The notes beneath the pieces are model-generated. The model worked only from the letters and a program-made list of their open reading frames with translations. It did no database searches and was not told the DNA's origin. The position numbers and the translations under genes were made by a program. From assembly GCA_000965745.1 (NCBI GenBank), contig CP009479.1, forward strand, positions 1,932,457 through 1,996,456: a DNA stretch of 64,000 nucleotides, in the 5' to 3' direction. Position 1 is the stretch's first letter; each line of letters begins with the position of its first letter. This DNA is from an uncultured archaeon (GTDB taxonomy: Archaea > Thermoplasmatota > Thermoplasmata > Thermoplasmatales > Thermoplasmataceae). Below, piece after piece: positions 18,185 to 26,719 of this stretch.

Positions 18185-19324
18185 CTACCTTACAAAGGGC
18201 TCCGGCATGGATTTGATAACATTATAGACTTCAAGCCTCATCACTTCAGGAGGAGGAAGCTGTTCGGAACTTATGATCTCCCTCAGCTTTGTCCCGCTGA
18301 ACCTCTCCTGGTATGAAGAGGGATGTGCACACTCCCTGTCTGTTACAAGCTGCTCGCATTTTCTGCAGTAGAACGTCTCCTCGAAAGGCACTATGCTTAT
18401 ACCGAGGTCATTGAAATTTCTGAGATTTTCCTGCGCCTCATAGGGTCCGTAAAAAGATCCCACGCCGGCATGGTCCCTGCCAACTATGAAGTGGCTGCAT
18501 CCAAAGTTCTTCCTCATTATTGCATGCATAACAGCTTCCCTCGGGCCTGCATACATCATCTCATAATGCAGTGGAGTTAGCAGTACCTTGTTGGGTGGGT
18601 AATACGATTCTACAAGGGCCGAATACGCCTTCATTATGGCCTCGTCCGTATAGTCGCCTTTCTTCTTTCTCCCGATTACGGGATTGATGAACAGGCCGTC
18701 CGTTGACCTGAGTGAGAGCCGCTGAATCTGTTCATGACCCCTGTGTGGCACATTTCTTGTCTGGAATGCCGATACAGTTGTCCACCCTCTTTCCGAAAAT
18801 ATCTTCCTGGTTTCCTTGGGAAATAATGTATCGGAAATAAACGGCACCGCAACGTTTCCGGCAGCCGTTATTTTTCCTGCCACAGCGACATTTCCTGCCT
18901 CCTGCACTTTTGCGACGCCGGGATGGTCTGCTGAATTTGTTCCAAAAACGCTCTCTGAATGCTTCTTCTTGTCGTACCTGTAGAGCTGGGATACTTCGAT
19001 TTCAGCGATAGGATTCCCGCCGTATGAAAGGACTGCCGTATCTCCCTCCCTGACCTTCCCGGACGAATCCTCGCCGATGCCCATCATTATGGGAATACTC
19101 CATGGAGTTCCGTTTTCAAGCCTCTGTTCATTGAGAATGCTATGATAATCGTTCTCTTCAACAAAGCCTGTTATGGGACTCAGGATCCCGTTCTTGATAT
19201 CCATCACGGTTACTGCGGTTTCATAGCTTACTTCTATGAAGCCTTTATAATCGGAGCGGTCCAGGCTGTCCGGAGACATGTCCCTTATTTCAACGAGTTT
19301 TCCTCCGTGTGGCATTGGAAGCAT
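18185..19324 (-). CDS. sat: Sulfate adenylyltransferase
   Basis: A 379-residue ATP sulfurylase of the archaeal/dissimilatory-type Sat family. The nucleotide-binding QTRNVPHRGHEQIQ block with its HxGH motif, and the GRDHAGVGSFYGPY motif, are intact. A CRKC...C cluster near residue 315 is the zinc ribbon common in thermophile Sat. It makes adenosine 5'-phosphosulfate (APS) from ATP and sulfate in the cytoplasm. The ATG at 19324 overlaps the last base of the upstream APS reductase gene, so the two are one operon for assimilatory sulfate reduction. Confidence 0.95.
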   Translation of the reverse strand: MLPMPHGGKLVEIRDMSPDSLDRSDYKGFIEVSYETAVTVMDIKNGILSPITGFVEENDYHSILNEQRLENGTPWSIPIMMGIGEDSSGKVREGDTAVLSYGGNPIAEIEVSQLYRYDKKKHSESVFGTNSADHPGVAKVQEAGNVAVAGKITAAGNVAVPFISDTLFPKETRKIFSERGWTTVSAFQTRNVPHRGHEQIQRLSLRSTDGLFINPVIGRKKKGDYTDEAIMKAYSALVESYYPPNKVLLTPLHYEMMYAGPREAVMHAIMRKNFGCSHFIVGRDHAGVGSFYGPYEAQENLRNFNDLGISIVPFEETFYCRKCEQLVTDRECAHPSSYQERFSGTKLREIISSEQLPPPEVMRLEVYNVIKSMPEPFVR

Positions 19325-20097
19325 CAGTTTCCACCCCCGTTGCTTCCGCTTTCATGATTATTGGCCCTGAATTCGGGAGCAGCGCCCCATGAGGAGCTGT
19401 CCTTGACGTGCAGCCCGCATTCCTTGACGTCTGTCTCCCACCACCATCTCCCGGCGCGTTCGCCTTCCCCTGGCTTGACTGCCCTGGTGCATGGGGCACA
19501 CCCGATGCTTGGGTATCCTTGATCATGGAGGCTGTTGTACGGGACATTATTCTTCCTGATGTAATTCCAGACCTCATCGGACGTTAACTTCAATATGGGG
19601 TTCACTTTCACCAGGTTACGCCGGGAATCCAATTCAAGAACCTCTGCATCCTGCCTGAAGCTGGTCTGGTCTGCCCTGAGGCCGGTTACCCATGCTTTCT
19701 TCCCTTTCAGCAACCTGTTCAGGGGTTCCACTTTCCTTATTCCGCAGCATAGTTTCCTGTTCTCCACAGATTTGTAGAAGAGGTTCATCCCTTTGTTCCG
19801 GACCATTTCCTCGACCTTCCCAAATTCCGGGAAGTATGACCTTATAACTACTCCGTAATTGGACGCCACTCTGTCCATGAGTTCGTAGGTCTCCTCTGGC
19901 AGCCTTCCGGTATCAATTGTAGCTATGGGAATCCGGACATCCTTCTTCGCCATCATGTCTATAACAACCATATCTTCAGCGCCGAAGCTTGAAGTAAATA
20001 CTGCATCTTCCCCGAAACTATTCCAGGTCCACTCGAGTATCTCCTCTGGCGTCAGAGCCTCGATCTCTGGATAGTTCTCTTTCAGTGACATATGCAT
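19324..20097 (-). CDS. cysH: Adenylylsulfate (APS/PAPS) reductase, CysH family
   Basis: A 257-residue PP-loop enzyme. The nucleotide-binding FTSSFGAEDMV motif lies at ~34-44. Two cysteine pairs, CC (117-118) in KLCCGIRKVEPL and CxxC (200-203) in IGCAPC, are the four ligands of the [4Fe-4S] cluster diagnostic of APS-preferring reductases. The C-terminal KECGLH carries the catalytic Cys (227). It reduces APS to sulfite and AMP using thioredoxin-like donors. First gene of the cysH-sat operon. Its promoter region is flanked by GTGGGAA repeats and is shared divergently with the ComA-like gene. Confidence 0.93.
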   Translation of the reverse strand: MHMSLKENYPEIEALTPEEILEWTWNSFGEDAVFTSSFGAEDMVVIDMMAKKDVRIPIATIDTGRLPEETYELMDRVASNYGVVIRSYFPEFGKVEEMVRNKGMNLFYKSVENRKLCCGIRKVEPLNRLLKGKKAWVTGLRADQTSFRQDAEVLELDSRRNLVKVNPILKLTSDEVWNYIRKNNVPYNSLHDQGYPSIGCAPCTRAVKPGEGERAGRWWWETDVKECGLHVKDSSSWGAAPEFRANNHESGSNGGGN

Positions 20098-20130
20098 TAC
20101 AATTCCCGTGGAGCATATTAGCGCTTGTTT

Positions 20131-20157
20131 GTGGGAAGTTTAAGTGAGTTGTGGGAA
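20131..20157. promoter_or_regulatory. Direct repeats flanking the cysH promoter
   Basis: GTGGGAA occurs at 20131-20137 and again at 20151-20157, exactly 20 bases apart (about two helical turns). The TATA-like box of the cysH-sat operon (TTTAAG at about 20139-20144, read on the minus strand as CTTAAA) lies between them. A related inverse half-site TTCCCGTG is at about 20103. The arrangement suits a repressor that blocks TBP/TFB binding. The divergent ComA-like gene has its own TATA box near 20175-20182. Confidence 0.4.
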
Positions 20158-20208
20158 CTAAATGCGCATATGTCAACTATTTAAGCACCCTCTCATTAAT
20201 CAGGGTGA

Positions 20209-21198
20209 ATGATTTCAAACAGATTCCTTGGTGACCTAATCCCGTTGGAAAATGACAGGAAGGGGCTGGGAAATACAATGGTTCTTGACAGGCTGGCACC
20301 CATAGACTGGGAAATCCTTCCCGACCTTGCATCCTTTATCAGTGTTGTGAAGATAGGCTGGACACTGCCCCTGCTTCTCAAGAGAAGCACGCTGGTTGAC
20401 AGAATCAGCAGATACAGGAAATCCGGGGTATCAGTATCACCTGGAGGAACACTTCTTGAGATGGCAGTCAACAAGGGAAGGGCGGACAAGGCTCTCGAAT
20501 CAATCAGGGATGCCGGTTTTGACACTGTTGAGCTGAGTGAAGGAGTCATTGATGTGCCTCCCTATATAAAGAAGGGAATAGTTGATTTTGCCCATTCAAA
20601 CGGAATGAGGCTGAACATAGAGGTGGGGAAGAAGAATCCGAGAAATCAGCTGAGCCTCGATGAAACTATACAGAGGGTTTCTGAGTCCCTGGATTTTGGC
20701 CCTGATTTTGTAATCATAGAAGGGAGGGAGGCGGGACGGAGTGTTGAGATTTTTGACGACCTCGGTGACATCAAATGGGACTGGGTAAACAGGATAATCG
20801 AGGAGTATCCCCGGAACAGGATAATGTTTGAGGCACCGATTGAGAAACAGCAGATCGAGCTGGTGATAAGGCTTGGATCATCTGTAAACCTGGGAAACGT
20901 ATCATTCAACAGTGTTGCTGCACTTGAGACACAAAGGCGCGGCCTTCGTGGTGACACTTTTGGAGTTGTTGACAACACAGTGAAAGTCTCGGGTCCACCC
21001 TCAAACAAGTTCGTCTATTACATAGTCGCAAACCATGGCCCGATTGATCAGGCCTCCATGATGGATCTGACCGGGATGAACAGGAAAACTGTGCAGAATG
21101 CCTTGACTGAACTGCTAGAGAATGGCCTGATAAAGGCAGCCACTGACAGGAAGGACCTGAGGAAGCGTGTTTATTCCATAAATTCCGGCCTGCAGTGA
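20209..21198 (+). CDS. ComA-family phosphosulfolactate synthase-like protein fused to a winged helix
   Basis: 329 residues, ~80 longer than usual ComA. Residues ~1-252 match (2R)-phospho-3-sulfolactate synthase: PGGTLLE (78-84), EVGKK (138-142), EGREAG, MFEAP (206-210), VNLGN and GLRGDT (245-250). ComA adds sulfite to phosphoenolpyruvate. Some usual residues differ: DKG is DRL near 27-29, SDG is SEG near 110. Residues ~266-329 form a winged helix (PIDQASMMDLTGMNRKTVQN, then ALTELLENGLI, then a basic wing), of a type used in transcription regulators. It is divergent from the sulfite-producing cysH-sat operon. It may consume sulfite, sense it, or both. A TATA box near 20178 makes it leaderless or nearly so. 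Confidence 0.8.
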   Translation: MISNRFLGDLIPLENDRKGLGNTMVLDRLAPIDWEILPDLASFISVVKIGWTLPLLLKRSTLVDRISRYRKSGVSVSPGGTLLEMAVNKGRADKALESIRDAGFDTVELSEGVIDVPPYIKKGIVDFAHSNGMRLNIEVGKKNPRNQLSLDETIQRVSESLDFGPDFVIIEGREAGRSVEIFDDLGDIKWDWVNRIIEEYPRNRIMFEAPIEKQQIELVIRLGSSVNLGNVSFNSVAALETQRRGLRGDTFGVVDNTVKVSGPPSNKFVYYIVANHGPIDQASMMDLTGMNRKTVQNALTELLENGLIKAATDRKDLRKRVYSINSGLQ

Positions 21199-21472
21199 GG
21201 AAATGCCCCAACTGTTTTGTAGCGATCGCTCACAATTACTGATCCGGGCACTCCTGTGCCACACATAGGGGTCCGGTTGAAGTATAGTTCGTAAACCAGA
21301 TGAGTTACGTGAAGTTCCTTCTAAGAACATGGGGGCTGCAGCCACGGCCGCTGCAAGAAGGAAACTTTCAGCAAGTGCTCCACTGCCGGGTTCACCATCG
21401 GACGCAATTTATGTTATCAATGACACACTGTTATGCTCGCCAGTACATCCCTGACCGGTATCTTTCACGATA

Positions 21473-22078
21473 TTATGAAACTACAAATGTGCCATACATC
21501 CATCCGGGAGTCTCCATGGAAAACGGCCCGCATTCACACATACATCCCCATGAGTATACACCTGGTTGGGTGAAAGTTACATTAGTCATGACAGCAGAAT
21601 CTGGCGGTATTGGAATATTCAGGCCATTGCTGGTAGTGAAGGTGTGGGAGATATTGGAAGGCGCGATGAAGGAAACACCTCTTGCAGAAGGCAGGAACAC
21701 TTCAGAATCACTGATTGGGAAACTGGAATTTGTATACTGCTTTACGTTCATTATGCCGGTATCTGACCCGGAAAGGTTTGCATCAGAGGATTTAAGCAAT
21801 TTGTCGATACCAGGGTCCTGGTTGAACACCGTTATCCTTACGGAGACATTGGAGGGGACGTTTATTGCCGCTGAAGACTGGTCCACACCCCCAACAAGGA
21901 CGTAGAAAGCATAATCCGTGACGTTGTCCTGTGTCCGCAGGGCAATTCCAAGATTGAGCTGGAAGGATGAAGTCTGTTTCACAGGGTGTGGCAATTGAGG
22001 CACATAGGGCGATATGGATATGAAAAGAGAGAGGATGATGAAAAACAATGCCACAGCCATCAGCTTCTGATTGCCCAT
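21473..22078 (-). CDS. CuA-like cupredoxin (cytochrome oxidase subunit II relative) with altered ligands
   Basis: 201 residues. One N-terminal hydrophobic segment (LMAVALFFIILSLFISISPY) anchors or exports it; the rest is an extracellular cupredoxin fold. His145 in SNISHTFTT and the C-terminal GVYSWGCMCECGPFSM match the layout of the subunit II CuA site (His...Cys-x3-Cys), with Cys179 and Cys183. The usual second His of CxxxCxxxH is Ser187, and an extra Cys181 sits between the two. It may bind copper differently. No oxidase subunit I gene is nearby. The MFS gene lies on the same strand, downstream. Confidence 0.7.
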   Translation of the reverse strand: MGNQKLMAVALFFIILSLFISISPYVPQLPHPVKQTSSFQLNLGIALRTQDNVTDYAFYVLVGGVDQSSAAINVPSNVSVRITVFNQDPGIDKLLKSSDANLSGSDTGIMNVKQYTNSSFPISDSEVFLPSARGVSFIAPSNISHTFTTSNGLNIPIPPDSAVMTNVTFTQPGVYSWGCMCECGPFSMETPGWMYGTFVVS

Positions 22079-22182
22079 CTTACCCGTATATTAACACTGC
22101 GTAGAAAATTAACACATGCTGTTATATGTAAGTGATTTTCGGTAATATGCGCTGTGAATGCCGCAATATTACCGGCCAGAAA

Positions 22183-23565
22183 TTAATGGCTAACTAGCTC
22201 TGAGCTCTCCCTGCTTATCTCTTCTAGTGTTTTTCCTTTCGTTTCCGGGATGATGAAGTACATGATTACACTTGACGCGATTGCTATTCCGGCATATACC
22301 AATACCATGTACCCAAGCCCGAGAGCCTTGAGAAACAGCGGAAAAGATGTGATAGCAAGACCTACCGCTATTTTGTCGATTGAAACGTTTATTGCCTGGC
22401 CGCTGGCCCTTACTTTAGTAGGAATCAATTCTGGAACTATTATCGTGCCTCCAATGATTGTTGCGGGTCCAGATGCAGCAAAGAAGTAGTTGAAGAGATA
22501 GAATGTGAATCCAAGGGTTGCTGCAAAACCTGTGAGGCCACCGAGTATTACCGAGCTCTGTGGAATTCCGAAGATGCCGGGGTTTATCTGAAGAAGGGAG
22601 AACAGGACAAGTGATACGAAAACTCCCGCATATCCAAGAACAACCAGTTTCTTCCTTCCAACCCTGTCGATCAGGAATATTGAGACTATTGTCCCTGGAA
22701 TTCCTGCCAGGAAGACTGCCGCGTATGTGAAACCAACAGGCGTTAAACCAAGATTGGCTGCTATCGTAATGGGCCCATAGATTGTGAATGTGCTGGAATA
22801 GGTATCATAAAGAATCCACAATATTGCACCTGCCAGGATCAGGGGCATGGAAGTACCGAGACGCCTCAGGTAGCCTACGTTATCTTTGGGTGCCCTTTCG
22901 CCAGCCCCTTTTTTGAAAACAGGATCAGCTGGCTCTACAGATTCCCCCTTAACCCTTGCAGTGAATCTGTATGTTTCTGGAATCTTTCTTCTGTAATATA
23001 TGACAAAGAGGGAGGGTACTGCTCCAAATGCCAGAACTATCTTCCAGGCGAGTTCGGGGGCCACGAAAGCTGAAGTAACCTGTACAACCAGTGCCGCCAG
23101 CGTCGCACCCAGTGAGAACATTATGGAAAAGGAAACCGCCATTAGCTTGCCCCTGTCCTTCATGTTTGAGTTCTCTGCCATTATCACTGGGGACATGACG
23201 TAATCGCCGCCTATTCCAAATCCGAGAACCAGCCTGGCTACAAAAAGGAGGGTGAAGTTTGAAACAAAGAGCTGTGAAATAGCGCCTATGAATATCAGCA
23301 GAAGATCTATACCATACATTGGCTTCCTTCCGATCTTGTCTGCCACAAGGCCGAAAAGCATTGCACCTGCAGCAGCGCCATAAAACGAGGAGGCCGTCAA
23401 TACCGAAGACTCAATCGTTGAAAGGTGAAGATACATAACGACCGGAAAAAACACCAGGGAAATCGCGTAAAGGTTGTATGAATCGGAGAACACTCCCATT
23501 CCGCTGACTATTACATTTCTTATGTGGAACGGTTTCAATCTGCTTTTATCGAGTTCGTTGAACAC
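22183..23565 (-). CDS. MFS transporter, metabolite:H+ symporter type
   Basis: A 460-residue protein with 12 helices. The MFS signature between helices 2 and 3, GLVADKIGRKPMYGIDL (~75-91), and its repeat in the second half, FLIDRVGRKKLVVLG, are intact; RLVLGFGIGGDYVMSPVIMAE in helix 4 is typical of the phosphate/sugar:H+ symporter branch. Substrate unknown. A long cytoplasmic loop (residues ~205-230) links the two halves. Single-gene unit, ~80 bases after the por operon on the same strand. Confidence 0.88.
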   Translation of the reverse strand: MFNELDKSRLKPFHIRNVIVSGMGVFSDSYNLYAISLVFFPVVMYLHLSTIESSVLTASSFYGAAAGAMLFGLVADKIGRKPMYGIDLLLIFIGAISQLFVSNFTLLFVARLVLGFGIGGDYVMSPVIMAENSNMKDRGKLMAVSFSIMFSLGATLAALVVQVTSAFVAPELAWKIVLAFGAVPSLFVIYYRRKIPETYRFTARVKGESVEPADPVFKKGAGERAPKDNVGYLRRLGTSMPLILAGAILWILYDTYSSTFTIYGPITIAANLGLTPVGFTYAAVFLAGIPGTIVSIFLIDRVGRKKLVVLGYAGVFVSLVLFSLLQINPGIFGIPQSSVILGGLTGFAATLGFTFYLFNYFFAASGPATIIGGTIIVPELIPTKVRASGQAINVSIDKIAVGLAITSFPLFLKALGLGYMVLVYAGIAIASSVIMYFIIPETKGKTLEEISRESSELVSH

Positions 23566-23644
23566 AATTCAAGTATTGCGGGTGGGTATAAAAAAGTTGA
23601 GTAGTTACTCAAAAAATAGTAATAGTTTCACAGATTCCAGGCAC

Positions 23645-24532
23645 TTAACGCGGCCTATTCTCCCTTGAAAGCAGTTCTGACCATCGTCTTTCCACGGCCT
23701 CCTGAATCATGGAAGTCTCGGTGCTGTTGAGGTGCCTGAATCTATTCTGCTTTCTTAAATATTCCCAGACCTGGAGCTGTTCCGAAGGCCTTGTCAGTTT
23801 GAACATCCCGTTCCTGTATTCATAGAGCGGAAATATTCTGGTTTTCACAGCCAGCCTGGACATTTCCACCGTTTCATCAGGTGAGAAGTACCACCCGGTG
23901 GGACAGGGGGTGAGTATCTGAATGAATTTTGGCCCCTCTGTCTCCTTCGCATTCCTGACTTTTCTGATGAGGTCCTCAGGGTATGCTATCGTCGCAGTTG
24001 CAACGTAAGGAACACCCTGGGCAATCATGAGGTCAGCAACCATTTTCTTTTCCTGTTTCTTGAAGTTTCTCCTCTTCCCGAGAGGAGTTGTGGTTGTGGT
24101 TGCACCGAACGGCGTGCTCCCTGACCTCTGTACACCGGTGTTCATGTAAGCTTCATTGTCATACATGATGTAGAATACATTGTGGCCCCTTTCCATTGCG
24201 CCACTCAGGGACTGGAGTCCAATATCCGCAGTCCCTCCATCCCCTGCAAAGCCTACAACACTGTAATCCTCTTTCCCCTGCAGGTCAAGAGATTCCCTGA
24301 TGCCTGTAATTGATGCACCTGTCGACGCGAATGGTGTGTATATCATTGGAACATCGAGGCTCCTGTAAGGCATTGCACCAGGTATCACGGCCCAGCATGA
24401 TGCAGGCACCGAAACTACTGTCTTCTCTCCCAGGCCCTTAAGAAGGTATCTCATCGCAAGAGTTGCCCCGCACCCATGGCAGGCGGTGTGGCCGGGTTCC
24501 ATGAGTTCTTCCCTGGGTAACGAGAATGGCAT
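23645..24532 (-). CDS. porB: 2-oxoacid:ferredoxin oxidoreductase, beta subunit
   Basis: A 295-residue thiamine pyrophosphate-binding subunit. GHTACHGCGATLAMRYLL near residue 13 provides cluster-binding cysteines, and GFAGDGGTADIGLQ (~91-104) is the Mg-TPP motif. With PorA it decarboxylates pyruvate (or a related oxoacid) to acyl-CoA, passing electrons to ferredoxin. Last gene of the porC-D-A-B operon; its start immediately follows the alpha gene stop. The enzyme needs TPP, which links it to the thiamine importer at 13018-16752. Confidence 0.92.
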   Translation of the reverse strand: MPFSLPREELMEPGHTACHGCGATLAMRYLLKGLGEKTVVSVPASCWAVIPGAMPYRSLDVPMIYTPFASTGASITGIRESLDLQGKEDYSVVGFAGDGGTADIGLQSLSGAMERGHNVFYIMYDNEAYMNTGVQRSGSTPFGATTTTTPLGKRRNFKKQEKKMVADLMIAQGVPYVATATIAYPEDLIRKVRNAKETEGPKFIQILTPCPTGWYFSPDETVEMSRLAVKTRIFPLYEYRNGMFKLTRPSEQLQVWEYLRKQNRFRHLNSTETSMIQEAVERRWSELLSRENRPR

Positions 24533-25711
24533 TTATTCACCTCCTTTTGTGTTTATCCAGCGTATCCCTTCACTGCCTTCTTCAACCATTTCGTACATCT
24601 TTCTGAATTCCTCCACCCTGACATCCCTGCCGCCGAGGCCTGCTACGAATCCTGTTAGTGGGACATCTGCCTTTCTGTACAGGGATGCAGACACTTCGGA
24701 GTAGAGAGACCCCCCATCCGAGAAAGCAAGTGATCTGTCTATTACGCCGGCTCCCTTCAGGCCCTTCAGTGAGCTGACGATTTCTTCTGACGGGAAAGGC
24801 CTGAAAAATTTGACCCGGACAAGGCCAACCTTTTTGCCTTCATTTCTTAGGAGGTTGACCACATGCTTTGCAGTGGAGGCAAGAGTTCCGGTTGCCACCA
24901 GTGCAAACTCGGCATCTTCCATCATGTAGTTGTCCGTAAGTCCGGCATAGTCACGGCCAAAACTCTCTGAAAAGTCCCTGTATGTCTTCTCGATGACAGC
25001 CCTGGCTTTGTTCATTGAGTCTGCCATGTCCTTCTTGAGTTCCATGAATGGCCCATCCGGAGTGGAATAGGAGCCATAGCCCATGGGGTTCTTGAAATCC
25101 ACCGTGAAGTCCAGGTCAAATTCAGGGAGGAAATCCCTTACCTGCGAAATATCCGGGACAGTCACAGGCTCTGATGTATGGGAAAGTATGAAGGCATCTT
25201 CCATGCTCATCAGTGGGAGTTTGACACTCCTGTCCTCCGCTATCCTGTACCCCATTATGATTGTATCAAGAACTTCCTGGTTTGACTCGCAGTAAACCTG
25301 CAACCACCCCGTGTCCTTCTGGTTCATGCTGTCTGTCTGGTCTGCCCATATATTCCATGGCGGGCCTATAGCCCTGTTAACCACACTGACAACTATGGGA
25401 AGCCTCATTCCGGCAGTCCAGTGAAGCATTTCATGCATGTAAAGCAGCCCGTGGGAACTTGTTGCCGTGTACGAACGCACCCCCGTGAGTTCGCTGGAAA
25501 AGACTGCAGTCATTGCGCTGTGCTCGCTCTCCACCTCAACATACCTGGCATCAAGCTCTTCGTTGGCCACCATTTCTGCCAGTTTCTCGACGATTGTGGT
25601 CTGCGGCGTTATAGGATAGGCTGAGATAAACCTGACGTCAGAGAGTTTCACCCCAATTGCTGCCGCCTCGTTTCCCGTCACAAGCGCCTTCGTCTGTGCC
25701 ATGGACTTCAT
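24533..25711 (-). CDS. porA: 2-oxoacid:ferredoxin oxidoreductase, alpha subunit
   Basis: A 392-residue subunit with the N-terminal TPP pyrimidine-binding domain (TGNEAAAIGVKLSDVRFISAYPITPQT pattern) and the YVEVESEHSAMTAVFSSELTGVR block that places the catalytic Glu. The C-terminal half has the transketolase C-terminal fold (EFALVATGTLASTAKHVVNLLRNEGKKVGLVRVKFFRPFP pattern). The length and YPITPQT motif fit pyruvate:ferredoxin oxidoreductase, though related 2-oxoacids cannot be excluded. It overlaps the delta gene by four bases. Confidence 0.92.
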   Translation of the reverse strand: MKSMAQTKALVTGNEAAAIGVKLSDVRFISAYPITPQTTIVEKLAEMVANEELDARYVEVESEHSAMTAVFSSELTGVRSYTATSSHGLLYMHEMLHWTAGMRLPIVVSVVNRAIGPPWNIWADQTDSMNQKDTGWLQVYCESNQEVLDTIIMGYRIAEDRSVKLPLMSMEDAFILSHTSEPVTVPDISQVRDFLPEFDLDFTVDFKNPMGYGSYSTPDGPFMELKKDMADSMNKARAVIEKTYRDFSESFGRDYAGLTDNYMMEDAEFALVATGTLASTAKHVVNLLRNEGKKVGLVRVKFFRPFPSEEIVSSLKGLKGAGVIDRSLAFSDGGSLYSEVSASLYRKADVPLTGFVAGLGGRDVRVEEFRKMYEMVEEGSEGIRWINTKGGE

Positions 25712-26007
25712 TGACTCAGACCTCCCTCCAGGGACATTTCAATTGAGTCTTCAGGGCATTCGTATGCGCATATTCCGCACCCCTTGCAGTGTTCAAGGTC
25801 TATCTCCGGAGCCTCGAGTTTCCCTATGCGCTCGCTGGGGGCTTCCAGAGCATTGGATTCCGATACGGTGATTGCGTTATCGGGGCAGAATTTCCAGCAT
25901 ATCATGCACCTGATGCATGTTGAATAATCAATCCGGGGAGTCTGAATGCGCCATGAATCTGTCCTGTTTTCCCTTGATCCCTTTTGCGTTACAGGAACTA
26001 AAACCAT
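25708..26007 (-). CDS. porD: 2-oxoacid:ferredoxin oxidoreductase, delta (ferredoxin) subunit
   Basis: A 99-residue iron-sulfur subunit with two [4Fe-4S] motifs, CIRCMICWKFCP and CKGCGICAYECP, the spacing of an 8Fe ferredoxin. It shuttles electrons from the TPP site to free ferredoxin. A four-base overlap with porA and a three-base gap after porC show a tightly coupled operon. Confidence 0.93.
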   Translation of the reverse strand: MVLVPVTQKGSRENRTDSWRIQTPRIDYSTCIRCMICWKFCPDNAITVSESNALEAPSERIGKLEAPEIDLEHCKGCGICAYECPEDSIEMSLEGGLSQ

Positions 26008-26010
26008 ATG

Positions 26011-26562
26011 CTACCACCCCGCCCTGGCAGAGTCATATGCGTCAAGGACAGCTGCAGCATTCTCGTCACCATATCTTGGAGATGCAGTTCTTGTGGCTTC
26101 GACTATGCTATCTAGAGAGACGTTTTGGTCTGCTTTAGCGAACGCACCAAGTATGGCGGTGTTGACTATGGGGTTGGCCCTGCTTCCAAGATTGTGCCTT
26201 ATTGCTATCGAAGTGGCGTCCACAGTCACTACCTTCCTGCCTGTTCCAAACTCCTCAGGTGGCTTGCTTGAATTGATGACCAGCAGCCCATCTTCCTTTA
26301 GCCCCTTCATAACGTCTGTGGACCCCATAACTGATGAGTCCAGTATTACGATGGCGTCAGGGTCGTATATCTGGCTTCTGAGAAATATCCTCTTCTCATC
26401 GATCCTGGTGAAGGAAGTAACGGGGGCACCTCTTCTTTCAGTCCCGAAGAATGGAAATGATAAAACATACTTTCCTTCGTTGAAAGCTGCAAGCGCAAGA
26501 ATTCTTGAGGCCGTTACAGCACCCTGCCCGCCCCTGCCATGAAAACGAATTTCGAGCATCAA
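26011..26562 (-). CDS. porC: 2-oxoacid:ferredoxin oxidoreductase, gamma subunit
   Basis: A 183-residue subunit opening with the family signature EIRFHGRGGQGAVTASRILA. It is the structural gamma domain of the archaeal four-subunit enzyme. First gene of the operon: a ribosome-binding GGTGAT lies about ten bases upstream of the start, and a TATA-like box (GTATAATAC on the minus strand, about 26593-26602) places transcription start near 26570. Confidence 0.93.
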   Translation of the reverse strand: MMLEIRFHGRGGQGAVTASRILALAAFNEGKYVLSFPFFGTERRGAPVTSFTRIDEKRIFLRSQIYDPDAIVILDSSVMGSTDVMKGLKEDGLLVINSSKPPEEFGTGRKVVTVDATSIAIRHNLGSRANPIVNTAILGAFAKADQNVSLDSIVEATRTASPRYGDENAAAVLDAYDSARAGW

Positions 26563-26719
26563 ATATCACCGTCTGAAAACAATCATCTCAATCGTATTAT
26601 ACTTCATGCCGTATTATGTGGGGTTGCAGACTCAATGTCATGCCCACAGAACCAGGTTTTGGGGTTACATTGGAAAATTCTTGTGATTTATATTATATGA
26701 ATGTTCAAATAAATGTATA

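Noticed and set aside
21300-21905. Plus-strand frame of 201 codons
   Set aside because: Mostly antisense to the cupredoxin gene, no protein-family resemblance.
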